A stretch of 64,000 nucleotides of DNA, from the NCBI GenBank assembly GCA_904846145.1, contig CAJGZL010000001.1, forward strand, positions 2,108,001 through 2,172,000, read 5' to 3'. Position numbers and translations under genes: made by a program. The DNA comes from Psychrobacter immobilis. Lineage in GTDB: Bacteria > Pseudomonadota > Gammaproteobacteria > Pseudomonadales > Moraxellaceae. Shown here one piece after another: positions 24,186 to 34,125 of this stretch (position 1 is the first letter of the stretch; every line of letters starts with the position of its first letter). A model generated the notes under the pieces. The model was not told the origin of the DNA. It saw nothing but the letters and a program-made list of their open reading frames with translations, and did no database searches.

Positions 24186-24560
24186 TATTTAAAAAACAGG
24201 AAGATATAAACATAGCTATACATCTATGTCGATAGCTTAAACATAGGTACTATACTATATTTAAAAAACAGGAAGATATAAACATAGCTATACATCTATG
24301 TCGATAGCTTAAACATAGGTACTATACTATATTTAAAAAACAGGAAAATATAAACATAGCTATACATCTATGTCGATAGCTTAAACATAGGTACTATACT
24401 ATATTTAAAAAACAGGAAAATATAAACATAGCTATACATCTATGTCGATAGCTTAAACATAGGTGCTATGCTATGTTTAAAAAATAGGAAAATATAAACA
24501 TAGCTATACATCTGTGTCGATAGCTTAAACATAGGTGCTATGCTATGTTTAAAAAACAGG
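24186..24560. repeat. 72-bp tandem repeat, about five copies
   Basis: The unit (starting TATTTAAAAAACAGGAAGAT) recurs with exact 72-bp spacing; the landmark ACAGG or ATAGG ends at 24200, 24272, 24344, 24416, 24488 and 24560. Copies near fic are almost identical; those near the integrase differ (GGTACTATACTATA becomes GGTGCTATGCTATG). Each unit contains inverted ACATAG/CTATGT and GCTAT/ATAGC. It fills the region between int and fic and probably includes the fic promoter, so copy number could tune expression. Confidence 0.9.
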
Positions 24561-24572
24561 AAAACATAAACA

Positions 24573-25802
24573 TTACTCACTTACTGATAGGATTAAACTG
24601 ATATCGTTATCCAGCTTGCCAGCATAAGCATCATCAATGAAGTTTGCCCATTGGTGCATCATGTCCGTTCTATAGGGTAAATGCTGCGCCCCGTTGTATG
24701 CTTTGCTGATCTTGTTATCTTTTTCATGGGCTAGTTGCAGCTCTATAGCTTCGTGCATGTATTCTTGTTCGTGTAGGGTAGTGCTGGCAAGCCCCCTAAA
24801 GCCGTGACCTGTCATCTTACCCTTGTAACCCATGCGCCATAGGGCAGTTATAAAGCCGTTGGTACTGTAGGGCTTACGGGTTGATGGATTAAAGAAAACG
24901 TACTTGTTTGAGAACCCTAGCGCCTTGATCTGCTCTAAGATTGCCATTGTTTGCGGTGCAAGTGGTACGTTATGCGGTCTATCCATTTTCATTTTGTCGG
25001 CTGGTATGCGCCATATTTTGGCTTTGTAGTCTATCTCTGACCACTCCATAAAGCGTAGTTCTTGAGTTCTCACAAACGTGTAGCACATAAACCATAAGCC
25101 TAGCTTTATCAGCACATCACCATCATAGGCGTTAATGTCTTGTAGTAGCTTAGGTAATTGCTGGCTAGTGATACGGCTATGATGCTTTACCTTATGCGGT
25201 TTTAGGGCTTCGGTTAAGTCATTGGCTGGGTTGGTATTGGTTAAGCCCTCACGTATGGCTTGTTTGAATATCTGCCCTACTTGACGCATTGAACGCCTAG
25301 CCATGTCACTAGCGCCCCTTGCTTCTACCGCTTTACCAATAGCCAAAATGTCAGGCGCGGTTATGTCCTCTATATTCATGTTACCAATGACAGGCTTAAT
25401 ATCGCGCTGGTACTGTGAGTAATCACGGCTATAGGTAGTAGGGGCTATATGTGCCTTGCGGTCATCATGCCAGCGTTGGGCTAGGGTATCGAACGCCCTT
25501 GATCCGTCATTGTCGGCTTGGGTCTTTTTCTTATCCTCTTTAGGGTTCACACCATCAGCTATGAGCCGTTTAATCTCAATATTGCGCTGCCTAGCGTTCT
25601 GCAAGCTCATGACTGGATAAGTGCCAATAGTTAAAGTTTGCTGTTTACCTTGCCAGCGGTAGGCGCTGATCCATGACTTAATGCCCGTATATCTAACCCA
25701 CAGTTGCAGCCCGTTACCATCGCTATGTTTGTCAGGTCGTTTTGTGGCTATAGAGGTGCTAGTAGGGGCTAGCTTGTTGATACTGGTATGGGTGAGGGGC
25801 AT
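24573..25802 (-). CDS. int: P4-type tyrosine integrase
   Basis: A 409-aa site-specific recombinase. An N-terminal arm-binding domain (DGNGLQLWVRYTGIKSW, LTIGTYPVMSLQNAR) is followed by a core-binding region and the catalytic domain with Arg245 (TFVRTQELRFMEW), HGFR (His333, Arg336), His359 (LAHE) and nucleophile Tyr369 (ISKAYNG). All catalytic residues are present, so it should be active. It lies 160 bp from the tRNA-Pro att site with arm-type repeats in between. The stop is directly followed by the 72-bp repeats. Confidence 0.95.
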   Translation of the reverse strand: MPLTHTSINKLAPTSTSIATKRPDKHSDGNGLQLWVRYTGIKSWISAYRWQGKQQTLTIGTYPVMSLQNARQRNIEIKRLIADGVNPKEDKKKTQADNDGSRAFDTLAQRWHDDRKAHIAPTTYSRDYSQYQRDIKPVIGNMNIEDITAPDILAIGKAVEARGASDMARRSMRQVGQIFKQAIREGLTNTNPANDLTEALKPHKVKHHSRITSQQLPKLLQDINAYDGDVLIKLGLWFMCYTFVRTQELRFMEWSEIDYKAKIWRIPADKMKMDRPHNVPLAPQTMAILEQIKALGFSNKYVFFNPSTRKPYSTNGFITALWRMGYKGKMTGHGFRGLASTTLHEQEYMHEAIELQLAHEKDNKISKAYNGAQHLPYRTDMMHQWANFIDDAYAGKLDNDISLILSVSE

Positions 25803-25815
25803 TAGACTATCCTTT

Positions 25816-25865
25816 GTTGGTATTGTCCATGTTGGTACTGCTCAATACCAACAATAATACCAACA
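25816..25865. repeat. Integrase arm-type sites, element 2 right end
   Basis: An inverted pair: TTGGTATTGTCCATGTTGGT at 25816-25835 and TACCAACAATAATACCAACA at 25846-25865, the latter identical to 9671-9690. Located between the integrase start and the att core, where the arm-binding domain is expected to act. Confidence 0.6.
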
Positions 25866-25961
25866 TTCTATATGGAACGCCATAGACCTATATAGGGGTC
25901 AATACCTGAAAAACGCCCAAAATAAAGGGCATACGGTCTATGACGGTATGCCCTAATATAG

Positions 25962-25982
25962 TGTTTGGTCGGAACGGCAGGA
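25962..25982. repeat. attR of element 2 (21-bp core)
   Basis: Second copy of the 21-bp repeat at 9590-9610. It covers the 3' 17 nt of tRNA-Pro (acceptor and T-stem side) plus 4 bp beyond, so integration restores the tRNA gene. Confidence 0.88.
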
Positions 25983-26042
25983 TTTGAACCTGCGACCCCT
26001 ACACCCCCAGTGTAGTGCGCTACCAGACTGCGCTACGCCCCG
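25966..26042 (-). tRNA. tRNA-Pro (anticodon GGG)
   Basis: A 77-nt gene with encoded CCA end. The acceptor pairs CGGGGCG with CGUUCCG (two G-U), the anticodon stem is CUACA/UGUAG with loop CUGGGGG, giving anticodon GGG at 26006-26008, and the T-arm is GCAGG-UUCAAAU-CCUGC. The 5' C1 paired with G72 is the proline tRNA identity feature. Its 3' end is the integration site of the island. Confidence 0.95.
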
Positions 26043-26154
26043 AATGACTGACTATTTTACGCAAGTTTATTTAGATTGCAAGGGTTAATTGCTTTGTTAA
26101 TTGACAATCAAATTTTGTACATCGTAATCAGTCAATAGTGTTGATTGTAGACAT

Positions 26155-27660
26155 CTAATCCAACAACACTTTTAAGATCTCATTCACTTGCTGAGGATTG
26201 GCGCTACCACGGCTTGCTTTCATCACTTGACCAACTAGACCGTTAAAAGCTTTTTGCTTGCCACCGCGATACTCATCAACCATCGCTTGGTTACTAGCAA
26301 TAACTTCCTCAACGATAGCTTTGATCGCGCCTGTATCAGTTTCTTGCTTTAGACCTTTAGACTCAATGATTTGATCAGCGGCATCATCGCTATCGCCACC
26401 CTCGCGCGCATACAGCGCACTGAAGACAGTCTTAGCCATTTTGCCAGAGAGCGTATCATCAAAGAGTCGCTTGAGCATATGAGACAATTGCTTAGCGCTA
26501 ATAGGTGAGTCAGTAATTTCTTTACCGTCCTTATTGAGTGCGCCAAGTAGCTCGCCCATCACCCAGTTCGCCGCGATCTTGGCATGCGACTGTCCGGTTT
26601 CCTCAACCACTGCTTCATAATAATCGGCAAGCTGACGACTCCCTGTTAAGATACGCGCATCATATTCAGACAGATCAAGATCATGCTCTAAGCGTGCTCG
26701 ACGAGCCACAGGTAGCTCCGGCATAGCGGCTTTGATCTCATCGACCGTATGCTGTTCAATACGTACTGGTAGCAGGTCAGGGTCAGGGAAGTAGCGATAA
26801 TCGTTAGCGTCTTCTTTAGTGCGCATAACCCGAGTTTGATCTTTTTCAGGATCATAAAGCATGGTTGCTTGAACGACTTCGCCACCGTCCTCGATGATAT
26901 CAATTTGACGCTCGATTTCGCGATGGATAGCGCGTTCGATATTCCTAAATGAGTTTAGGTTTTTCAGCTCAGTACGCGTGCCAAGATCGCCGCTAGGCCT
27001 ACGTATCGACACGTTACAGTCACAGCGGAACGAGCCTTCAGCCATAATAGCATCAGAGATACCGAGCCAAGTGACCAGCTGATGAATGGCTTTGATATAA
27101 GCGAGTGCCTCGGCTGCGGAGCGCATATCAGGCTCAGAGACGATTTCGATCAGTGGCGTACCTGCACGGTTCAGATCGACCCCCGTCATACCATCGACCG
27201 CATCATGTACTGATTTGCCTGCATCTTCTTCTAAATGCGCCCGCGTGATACCCATACGTTTAGGGTATTCATTTTTATCCCCTTCATTGACCACGACATC
27301 GATATGCCCACGACCAACAATAGGATTGGCCATTTGGGTGATTTGATAGCCTTTTGGCAGATCAGGATAAAAGTAATTTTTACGGTCAAAAGTATTAAAT
27401 AGTCCCAACTCCGCATCGATACCGATACCGAATTTTAGTGCACGATCGACGACGCCTGCATTTAATACTGGAAGTACGCCAGGTAAACCCAAATCGACAA
27501 TACTAGCTTGACTATTGGCTTCATGACCAAAATCAGTTGGGGCACTTGAGAATATCTTACTGTCAGTATTTAGCTGGCAGTGAATTTCAATACCGATAAC
27601 TACTTCATAGCCATCGACGAGCAATTCTTCGCGAACGGCAAACTCTGTCATTTCCATCAT
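26155..27660 (-). CDS. gatB: Asp/Glu-tRNA amidotransferase subunit B
   Basis: Tethers misacylated Asp-tRNA(Asn) or Glu-tRNA(Gln) and transfers ammonia delivered from GatA, making Asn-tRNA and Gln-tRNA. The 501-aa protein has [10 protein letters not shown], the zinc/tRNA region [30 protein letters not shown] and the C-terminal GatB/YqeY domain ending [12 protein letters not shown]. Two ATG codons start the frame (MMEM). It is third of the gat genes here (gatC-gatA-orf-gatB) and the last chromosomal gene before tRNA-Pro. Confidence 0.96.
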   Translation of the reverse strand: MMEMTEFAVREELLVDGYEVVIGIEIHCQLNTDSKIFSSAPTDFGHEANSQASIVDLGLPGVLPVLNAGVVDRALKFGIGIDAELGLFNTFDRKNYFYPDLPKGYQITQMANPIVGRGHIDVVVNEGDKNEYPKRMGITRAHLEEDAGKSVHDAVDGMTGVDLNRAGTPLIEIVSEPDMRSAAEALAYIKAIHQLVTWLGISDAIMAEGSFRCDCNVSIRRPSGDLGTRTELKNLNSFRNIERAIHREIERQIDIIEDGGEVVQATMLYDPEKDQTRVMRTKEDANDYRYFPDPDLLPVRIEQHTVDEIKAAMPELPVARRARLEHDLDLSEYDARILTGSRQLADYYEAVVEETGQSHAKIAANWVMGELLGALNKDGKEITDSPISAKQLSHMLKRLFDDTLSGKMAKTVFSALYAREGGDSDDAADQIIESKGLKQETDTGAIKAIVEEVIASNQAMVDEYRGGKQKAFNGLVGQVMKASRGSANPQQVNEILKVLLD

Positions 27661-27804
27661 AAAATCCCATCAAAAAATGTAAATAGATCTTAAAACTGCA
27701 TTTATTACTTATTATTAACTTATCTAAAGTGTTCTAACTAATACGGCTAGCGAAGTAGGCTTAGTATCAATCCGTTTGTTAAGGATTAATTCATTAAGCA
27801 CCCT

Positions 27805-28137
27805 TTAATGATGATTCAACATCTGCGTATAAGTGTCCGCAAAAATCTCACTATTTCCGCCACTTTGATAAAAGGCAGGAATAACATAACTTACTAAGAT
27901 TCTAAATTTACCTTGGCGATACAAGCTGCTTATTAAAGGTTCCGCTTGCTTAGCATCTTCAAATCCATAGGGTGCAATCGTTTTTTCAAACCTTTCGTAA
28001 AACGCTGCAAAAAAACTTGGACTATCTTCGAAGTTTTTATCAAAGTATGCTTCTAGCTTTTGAAGCTCTATTTTTAGAGCGTTGGCTTGATTATCATCTA
28101 AGTCATAGTCTTGCTTCATCATGTCAATAAAACTCAT
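27805..28137 (-). CDS. 110-aa conserved hypothetical inside the gat cluster
   Basis: A soluble, mostly helical protein starting MSFIDMMKQDYDLDDNQANA with FAAFYERFEKTIAPYGFED and SSLYRQGKFRILVSYVIPAF. I recognise no family. It lies between gatA and gatB in the same direction with about 107 and 144 bp of spacing, so it may be transcribed with them. No visible motif links it to tRNA amidation. Confidence 0.65.
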   Translation of the reverse strand: MSFIDMMKQDYDLDDNQANALKIELQKLEAYFDKNFEDSPSFFAAFYERFEKTIAPYGFEDAKQAEPLISSLYRQGKFRILVSYVIPAFYQSGGNSEIFADTYTQMLNHH

Positions 28138-28243
28138 TTTATATCTCCAGTGAAGTAAAAGGTAAAGTTAAAAGCTAAGTCAGAATTTTGTACACTTGAA
28201 AGTTTTAGTTCGATACAGTAAGTTATTTAACTATAGCAATATC

Positions 28244-29740
28244 TTAAACGCTCTGTTTTGCGATAAGCGAATGCTGCAAGTGGTGATCGGTGTGTTGCTG
28301 GAATAGATGCGCTGTGGTCAGCAGCTTGCTTTCTTCCCAATGTTTACCGATAAGCTGTAAGCCTACTGGTAAGCCCTCAGACGTCAAGCCGACGGGCTGA
28401 CTGATAGAGGGTAGACCTGCAAGATTAACCCCAATAGTATAAACATCACCTAAGTACATCGTCGCTGAATCCAAGTCATCGCTAAGCTTGTAAGCTGCGG
28501 TTGGCGCAGTAGGACTAGCAATGACATCACAACTCTCAAAGGCATCTTCAAAGTCTTTGATGATGATACGGCGTATCTTTTGTGCCTTAGTATAATAAGC
28601 ATCAAAGTAGCCTGCCGATAGGGCATAAGTGCCCATCAAAATACGGCGCTGCACCTCAGGGCCAAAACCTTCCGAGCGTGAACGAGTATACAGATCAATT
28701 AAGTCTTTTGGATCCTCGCAACGATAGCCAAAACGTACCCCATCAAAACGCGATAAGTTTGATGACGCCTCGGCTGGGGCGAGCATATAGTAAGTGGCAA
28801 GGGTAATCTCAGGATCAGTAATAGTGACTTCAACGATAGTAGCGCCAAGCTCCTCATATTTACTCAATGCCGCGCGTACTGATTTTTCGACCTCACTATC
28901 AAGACCTGCACCGAAGTACTCTTTGGCGACACCGATGCGTAGACCCGCGAAAGGCTTATCGCCTGCATTGGCTACTGCTTCATCAAGATCGCTCACGTAG
29001 TCAGGCATATCATGTTTGATAGACGTCGCATCACGTGGATCATGTCCGATCATTGGTTGCAGCAGATACGCACAGTCGCGAGCGCTACGACCTAAGCTAC
29101 CAGCTTGATCTAGGCTTGACGCATAGGCAATCATGCCAAAGCGTGATACTCGGCCATAAGTCGGTTTGATACCGGTTAACCCACAGAATGAGGCAGGTTG
29201 ACGAATCGAGCCACCCGTATCGCTGGCAGTAGCTAGCGGGACGAAGCCTGCAGCAACCGCAGCGGCACTGCCGCCTGATGAGCCACCAGGTACACGCTCC
29301 AAATCCCATGGGTTTTGTACCGTGCCATAATAAGAGCTGCTATTATCAGAGCCCATAGCAAACTCATCCATATTGAGCTTGCCGAGGCTAATCATGCCAG
29401 ATTTTTCGATATTCGATACGATAGTGGCATTATAAGGCGAGACAAAGTTATGCAGCATTTTTGAGCCACAAGTGGTCAGTACGCCTTGAGTACAAAAGAT
29501 ATCTTTATGCGCCATAGGGATACCCAGTAGCATGCGATTATCACCTTGTGCACGCATCTCATCAGCGGCTTTTGCTTGCGCAAGCGCTGTCTGGGAAGTA
29601 TGAGTAATAAAGCTATTAATCTTGCTATCTAAGGCGTCAATGCGCTTGATATAATGCTCGGTTAATTCCAAGCTGCTAAATTGTTTATTCTGCAGACCCG
29701 CAATCAATTGCTGGGTGGATAAATGATGAATCTCAGACAT
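28244..29740 (-). CDS. gatA: Asp/Glu-tRNA amidotransferase subunit A
   Basis: Glutaminase subunit that releases ammonia from glutamine for GatB. The 498-aa amidase-signature protein has the catalytic Lys in [10 protein letters not shown], the glycine/serine loop [15 protein letters not shown] and the cis-Ser/nucleophile Ser in [14 protein letters not shown]. Typical length. Second gene of gatCA, 136 bp after gatC. Confidence 0.96.
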   Translation of the reverse strand: MSEIHHLSTQQLIAGLQNKQFSSLELTEHYIKRIDALDSKINSFITHTSQTALAQAKAADEMRAQGDNRMLLGIPMAHKDIFCTQGVLTTCGSKMLHNFVSPYNATIVSNIEKSGMISLGKLNMDEFAMGSDNSSSYYGTVQNPWDLERVPGGSSGGSAAAVAAGFVPLATASDTGGSIRQPASFCGLTGIKPTYGRVSRFGMIAYASSLDQAGSLGRSARDCAYLLQPMIGHDPRDATSIKHDMPDYVSDLDEAVANAGDKPFAGLRIGVAKEYFGAGLDSEVEKSVRAALSKYEELGATIVEVTITDPEITLATYYMLAPAEASSNLSRFDGVRFGYRCEDPKDLIDLYTRSRSEGFGPEVQRRILMGTYALSAGYFDAYYTKAQKIRRIIIKDFEDAFESCDVIASPTAPTAAYKLSDDLDSATMYLGDVYTIGVNLAGLPSISQPVGLTSEGLPVGLQLIGKHWEESKLLTTAHLFQQHTDHHLQHSLIAKQSV

Positions 29741-29876
29741 AAGGGGTCGTCCGTCATAATGTTAATAGTGCTAAGTGCACTAAATAAGAAAATAGTAGTG
29801 ATGCCATTTAATATAACTAAGCTAATCGTATAACTGAGCTAGTTTATGTACTAGGCTGAGCCATTATTCGATGCTG

Positions 29877-30191
29877 TTATTCAATAACTTGCGGCACTAA
29901 ATATAAACCTGCCTCTGTTGCTGGCGCGACAGATTGATTGCGCGCGCGGTCGATATCATGATGGGCAACATCAGCGCGTAGTTCTTGGCAAGCCTCATGG
30001 ATATTGGCGAGGGGCGTCAGCTCGTCAGTGTCGACAGCGGCTAGCGTATCCATCAAAGTCAATACTTTACTGATCTCATTAGCATAACTGTCAGCAGTAT
30101 CGGCATCGACACCTAAGCGAGCTAAGCTGGCAACTTCTAATATTTCTTGACGACTGACGCTACTATCACTAGTTGACGTTTGCGGTGACAT
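29877..30191 (-). CDS. gatC: Asp/Glu-tRNA amidotransferase subunit C
   Basis: Small subunit that wraps around GatA and stabilises the complex. The 104-aa protein shows the family core ILEVASLARLGVDADTADSY, followed by LTLMDTLAAVDTDELTPLAN and a short hydrophilic N-terminal extension (about 15 residues). ATG follows GGAGAAATT. First gene of the gat transcription unit, divergent from mreB. Confidence 0.93.
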   Translation of the reverse strand: MSPQTSTSDSSVSRQEILEVASLARLGVDADTADSYANEISKVLTLMDTLAAVDTDELTPLANIHEACQELRADVAHHDIDRARNQSVAPATEAGLYLVPQVIE

Positions 30192-30773
30192 AATTTCTCC
30201 AATTAAAGCAGTGTTAAAAAAGGATAAGAAACGACTACGTAAATAGTTAGAGTCGGGCTAAATAATGTGAAACATAAACTATCATAAGTCATTTATTATA
30301 AAGCATCTGAGATGATTTTACAGAATATGAGCGCTTATTCGCTCGCAATTATAAAGAGTGAGTAACATGAGCTGGTGATTATTTATTATCAATTGTTTGC
30401 CTATTTGTATAGCAAATAAGATACAGTGGATGCTTAACGATCAGCGGATTTAGGATAGCAACTGAGCACTTTATCTACGCTTAACGGCAATAATAACTTT
30501 GCTATTTATGAATGTTTAACAGACCCTAGTAACAAATTCTAGCATTTTAAATGAATATCATGGCACTACTATTAAAAATAGTTGTGTTTTTTCTGATCTA
30601 AATCGGTATAATTTGTCCCACCTTAATAGTGTTGTTTAGGCTTTACTTGTTGTGTCGGTAAGCTTTCGTTACCATAGGCGGCTAATGCTAGCCTATTTAT
30701 TGCCAATAAGTACGTCTTAGCTCTCTCATTCGCCTCATTTGCCTTATTTTGTAAAGCGCTGGATATACTAGTC
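30192..30773. promoter_or_regulatory. 582-bp divergent gatC-mreB intergenic region
   Basis: Non-coding. A consensus -10 (TATAAT, 30607-30612) preceded by TTGTGT at 30582-30587 (19-bp spacing) is a candidate mreB promoter. An inverted GAGCG/CGCTC pair (about 30329-30343) is the only other structure noticed. No gene seen. Confidence 0.4.
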
Positions 30774-31802
30774 ATGAACCCTTTTGGATTTTTATCAAAT
30801 AACATTGCCATCGATCTTGGCACTGCAAACACGTTAATTTTTATTCCTGGTAAAGGGGTGGTGCTCGATGAGCCTACCGTTGTTGCTCTGCGTAGTAACC
30901 GTACCCAAAACCCAACCGTAGCCGCAGTCGGCATTGATGCTAAGCAGATGCTGGGTCGTACGCCCTCTAACATCACTGCTATCCGCCCTTTAAAGGATGG
31001 TGTTATTGCTGACTTTGAAGTGACGCAAAAGATGCTTAAGCATTTTATTGCTAAAGTAAAAGCCAAGCGTTTTATGGCGCAACCAAATGTCGTGGTTTGC
31101 GTGCCTTGCAAATCGACCTTGGTTGAGCGAAAAGCCATTCGTGAGGCAGTATCGTCAGCAGGTGCTAGCAAAGTATTATTGTTAGAAGAGCCGATGGCAG
31201 CTGCGATTGGTGCCGGCATGCCAGTGCACGAAGCGAGTGGCTCAATGGTGGTTGATATCGGTGGTGGTACGACTGAGATTGCGGTTATTGCTCTATCAGG
31301 TTGCGTGTATGCCGAGTCGATTCGTATCGGTGGCGACATATTTGATGAAGCCATTATCACTCACGTACGCCGTACGCATGGTTGCGTCATTGGTGAAACG
31401 ACGGCTGAACGTATCAAGCAAGAAGTAGGCTCAGCGCTGAACGAAGACAGCCAGCTAGAAGTTGAAGTACGCGGACGTAGCATGGCAGAGGGCGTTCCTA
31501 AGACTTTTATTGTCAATTCAGAAGAAGTGCAAAAAGCCCTGAGCGATCCACTAAGCGGTATCGTTAGCGCGGTAAAAGCAGCACTTGAGCAAACACCACC
31601 TGAGCTATCATCAGATATTGCTGAGCGTGGTATCGTGCTAACAGGTGGCGGAGCCTTGCTACGTGATTTGGATAAGTTAATCTCAAGAGAAACAGGCCTG
31701 CCTGTCTCTGTGGCAGAAGACCCATTAACGTGTGTCAGTCGTGGTGGTGGTATGGCGCTCGATTTTATTAATAATAAAAGTCTGAATATGATTTTTGTAT
31801 AA
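30774..31802 (+). CDS. mreB: Rod shape-determining actin homologue MreB
   Basis: Bacterial actin that directs lateral cell-wall synthesis, forming membrane-associated filaments. The 342-aa protein opens [20 protein letters not shown] (phosphate 1 region), has [15 protein letters not shown] (phosphate 2), the adenosine motif [11 protein letters not shown] and an amphipathic N-terminus. Followed by a terminator before mreC, so mreB may be expressed in excess over mreCD, as known in other bacteria. Confidence 0.96.
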   Translation: MNPFGFLSNNIAIDLGTANTLIFIPGKGVVLDEPTVVALRSNRTQNPTVAAVGIDAKQMLGRTPSNITAIRPLKDGVIADFEVTQKMLKHFIAKVKAKRFMAQPNVVVCVPCKSTLVERKAIREAVSSAGASKVLLLEEPMAAAIGAGMPVHEASGSMVVDIGGGTTEIAVIALSGCVYAESIRIGGDIFDEAIITHVRRTHGCVIGETTAERIKQEVGSALNEDSQLEVEVRGRSMAEGVPKTFIVNSEEVQKALSDPLSGIVSAVKAALEQTPPELSSDIAERGIVLTGGGALLRDLDKLISRETGLPVSVAEDPLTCVSRGGGMALDFINNKSLNMIFV

Positions 31803-31836
31803 GTTTTAGATATTTAAATCAAGATGATAAAATTTA

Positions 31837-31862
31837 AGGCAGTCGTCAAGACTGCTTTTTTT
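31837..31862 (+). terminator. Terminator between mreB and mreC
   Basis: Stem GCAGTC/GACTGC with a 5-nt loop (31839-31855) followed by seven T. Confidence 0.8.
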
Positions 31863-31901
31863 ATAGCAGTATCTTCAAGCATGGATAAAGTTAGATAATT
31901 T

Positions 31902-32906
31902 ATGATCCCAAGTATTTTTGCACGCCAGCCTTTATCATTACGTATCACTGCTATTGTATTAATAGCAGCGCTCATACTTATGTGGTTTGATAGCAAAAAT
32001 CCTGAATGGTTTAAGCCTATGCGCAATCTTAGTCATTCTGCGATGCAGCCTATCTACGAGTTGTCACTATTACCAAGTTATGCAGGGCACTGGGTAAGTG
32101 GTAGCGCTCAGTCAAAAGAGTCACTACGCCGCGAAAACGTCCAGCTCAAATCCCAATTAATTCATGCCCAAGCCAAACTGCAACAGCAGGACTATATCTT
32201 AGCGCAAAATGCGCGGCTGCAAGGTGTATTGTCAACGACTAGGCCTGAACAGTTCGACTTAAATTTAGCGCAAGTGATCGGTACTGACACTAATCCGCTC
32301 AAACAAATCGTCGTGCTCAATAAGGGCAAGCAAGACGGGGTACAGGTCGGGCAAACCGTCATTGATGAAGATGGTGTATTAGGTCAGATTATCAATGTTT
32401 ATCCGAATACCAGCCGGTTACTGTTAATCACCGATAAGCAGCAGTCGGTCGCCGTGACCATCAAGCGTACTGGTCAGCGCGGTATTGTAACGGGTGAGGG
32501 TATTCCGTCCTCATTGCGACTAAACTATGTTTTTAAAACCTCAGATGTGCGCGTTGGTGATGAGCTAGTATCATCAGGCCTAGGTGGTCGGATTCCTGCA
32601 GGCTTTAGAGTAGGGCGCGTTGCACTCATTAAGGATACCCAAGCGGATAATTTTAGAAGTATTAACGTTACCCCAGCGGCTAATTTTGTTGACAATGCTT
32701 ATGTACTTATTTTGCAAGATAAAGCGACTGTTGCTGCTGATGTCGACCAGCCAAAATTTGCTACTGCACCAAATACGCCTACAGCAAATACTTCTATAGA
32801 TAGTAGTGCTATAAGTTCGATGACAACACAGCCAAATCATCAGTCAACATCTCAGCTAAACGCTCAAAACCTTGTAGCAGCTACTCATGATTCAGTGTTG
32901 AGGTAG
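31902..32906 (+). CDS. mreC: Rod shape-determining protein MreC
   Basis: Inner-membrane protein linking MreB filaments to periplasmic wall synthases. The 334-aa protein has an N-terminal membrane segment (ITAIVLIAALILMWF), a coiled coil (ESLRRENVQLKSQLIHAQAK), and the periplasmic beta domain (VLNKGKQDGVQVGQTVIDED, LLITDKQQSVAVTIKRTGQ, VGDELVSSGLGGRIPAG). A 60-residue threonine/serine/asparagine-rich tail follows, longer than in E. coli. mreD follows after 6 bp. Confidence 0.94.
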   Translation: MIPSIFARQPLSLRITAIVLIAALILMWFDSKNPEWFKPMRNLSHSAMQPIYELSLLPSYAGHWVSGSAQSKESLRRENVQLKSQLIHAQAKLQQQDYILAQNARLQGVLSTTRPEQFDLNLAQVIGTDTNPLKQIVVLNKGKQDGVQVGQTVIDEDGVLGQIINVYPNTSRLLLITDKQQSVAVTIKRTGQRGIVTGEGIPSSLRLNYVFKTSDVRVGDELVSSGLGGRIPAGFRVGRVALIKDTQADNFRSINVTPAANFVDNAYVLILQDKATVAADVDQPKFATAPNTPTANTSIDSSAISSMTTQPNHQSTSQLNAQNLVAATHDSVLR

Positions 32907-32912
32907 GCTGTC

Positions 32913-33398
32913 ATGATATACCCAGAATCTGAGCACCCCACAGGTTTTTTACTATTAGCCATTATACTAAGTTTCGTGGTTGCCTCATCGCTTAATGTTT
33001 ATCCTTTGAGTCCGACTATGGCGACTTTGCGACCGATGGTGATGATCATGGTGTTGATTTTTTGGTTGATGTTTCAGCCGCGCTATGTCGGGTTTTTCAT
33101 TGCCTTTACTATTGGCCTTATCGCTGATTTATTGCTGGATACACGTTTAGGACAGCAAGCCTTTGCGGCGGTAGTCGTAGCGCTAGTGGTCAAGACCAGT
33201 AGTATTTATATCAAGCAGCTTAACACTGCTAGCGCTTGGTTTATAGCGACATTAGGGCTAATCGCTTTTCAGCTGAGTCTTTGGGTCTTGCAGCTCATTA
33301 CACAAAATGCTTTTGTTATTCAGTCAGGCTTATCTATAGTGATGAGTATCTTAAGCTGGCCATTAATTTTATTAGCGCTACGCAAATTTACTCGCTAA
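32913..33398 (+). CDS. mreD: Rod shape-determining protein MreD
   Basis: A 161-aa polytopic inner-membrane protein of about five segments (FLLLAIILSFVVASSL, LRPMVMIMVLIFWLMF, FFIAFTIGLIADLLLD, FAAVVVALVV, and a C-terminal one). FTIGLIADLLLDTRLGQQAF is the family signature. It partners MreC in the elongation complex. Six base pairs after mreC and 35 bp before maf. Confidence 0.92.
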   Translation: MIYPESEHPTGFLLLAIILSFVVASSLNVYPLSPTMATLRPMVMIMVLIFWLMFQPRYVGFFIAFTIGLIADLLLDTRLGQQAFAAVVVALVVKTSSIYIKQLNTASAWFIATLGLIAFQLSLWVLQLITQNAFVIQSGLSIVMSILSWPLILLALRKFTR

Positions 33399-33432
33399 AT
33401 CAACAGATCTCAATAGACTTAAGAGAGCCATC

Positions 33433-34125
33433 ATGGATATTATCCTAGCTTCAGGGTCACCGCGTCGCCGTGAGCTATTGACGAGCGCACAGCTTGACTT
33501 CCAAGTAATCAGTGTAGATGTCGACGAGAGTATCTTAACGAATGAGTCGCCGCAAGACTATATCCAACGTATGGTCGCAACCAAAGCCGATGCCACGATT
33601 AAGCAATTAGAGCTTAACGATCAACACCATCAGTCTGAATTATATATGTTATCCGATAGCTTTATTATGTTGACCGCTGACACTATAGGCGTCTTGCCCG
33701 ATGGCAAGACCATATTGGTCAAACCAATAGATCGCGAGCATGCGTATAGAATGTGGCAGCAAATGTCTGATAATACCCACCAGGTATGGACAGCAGTACA
33801 AGCGACGTTAGTCATGAGGAATCATGAGACGTTAGTAGCGATATGGCAACAACAAATTATAGAACGTACGGCGGTGAGTTTTGTCGCGCTCACACCTGCA
33901 ATGATGAGTGATTATTGGGACAGTGGCGAGCCTGCGGATAAGGCAGGTGCTTACGGTATTCAGGGCTTAGCCGCAGCTTGGGTCACTCATATCAATGGCA
34001 GCTATACCAATGTCGTCGGCCTGCCATTAGCACAAACTTTGGCGCTTATAAACAAAGCCTCTGCAAAGTATAGTCGTTTAAGTATCAGTCATTTAAATAC
34101 TATTGATATGAGTGACAGTCACTAG
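33433..34125 (+). CDS. maf: Maf-family nucleotide pyrophosphatase
   Basis: House-cleaning pyrophosphatase acting on dTTP, UTP or modified pyrimidine nucleotides. The 230-aa protein has the N-terminal ILASGSPRRRELL, the TADTIGVLPDGKTILVKP metal/substrate region and the C-terminal DSGEPADKAGAYGIQGLAA, all as in Maf. The ...DTIG... variant and added loop residues (about 200 in relatives, 230 here) leave substrate choice open. mreBCD-maf-rng is a common gammaproteobacterial order. Confidence 0.93.
   Translation: MDIILASGSPRRRELLTSAQLDFQVISVDVDESILTNESPQDYIQRMVATKADATIKQLELNDQHHQSELYMLSDSFIMLTADTIGVLPDGKTILVKPIDREHAYRMWQQMSDNTHQVWTAVQATLVMRNHETLVAIWQQQIIERTAVSFVALTPAMMSDYWDSGEPADKAGAYGIQGLAAAWVTHINGSYTNVVGLPLAQTLALINKASAKYSRLSISHLNTIDMSDSH

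Larger units (their letters stand above)
9590..25982. mobile_element. Element 2: 16.4-kb tRNA-Pro integrated island, P4-like satellite type
   Basis: Bounded by an identical 21-bp direct repeat whose right copy is the 3' end of tRNA-Pro. The integrase gene lies 160 bp from the right boundary and reads away from it. Contents are an integrase, Fic protein, AlpA regulator, a run of small overlapping genes, a DUF927 replication ATPase, a restriction/modification-like operon and long repeat regions. No structural, packaging, lysis or conjugation genes are seen, so it is either a satellite that depends on a helper phage or an integrative element that cannot mobilise itself. All confident genes read on the minus strand. 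Confidence 0.85.

Noticed and set aside
24186-24560. CRISPR array
   Set aside because: The 72-bp units are tandem with no unique spacers between them and no cas genes nearby.
30623-31360. 245-codon minus-strand frame opposite mreB
   Set aside because: Shadow of a highly conserved coding gene; composition (Ser/Thr/Ile repeats) is that of an antisense reading.
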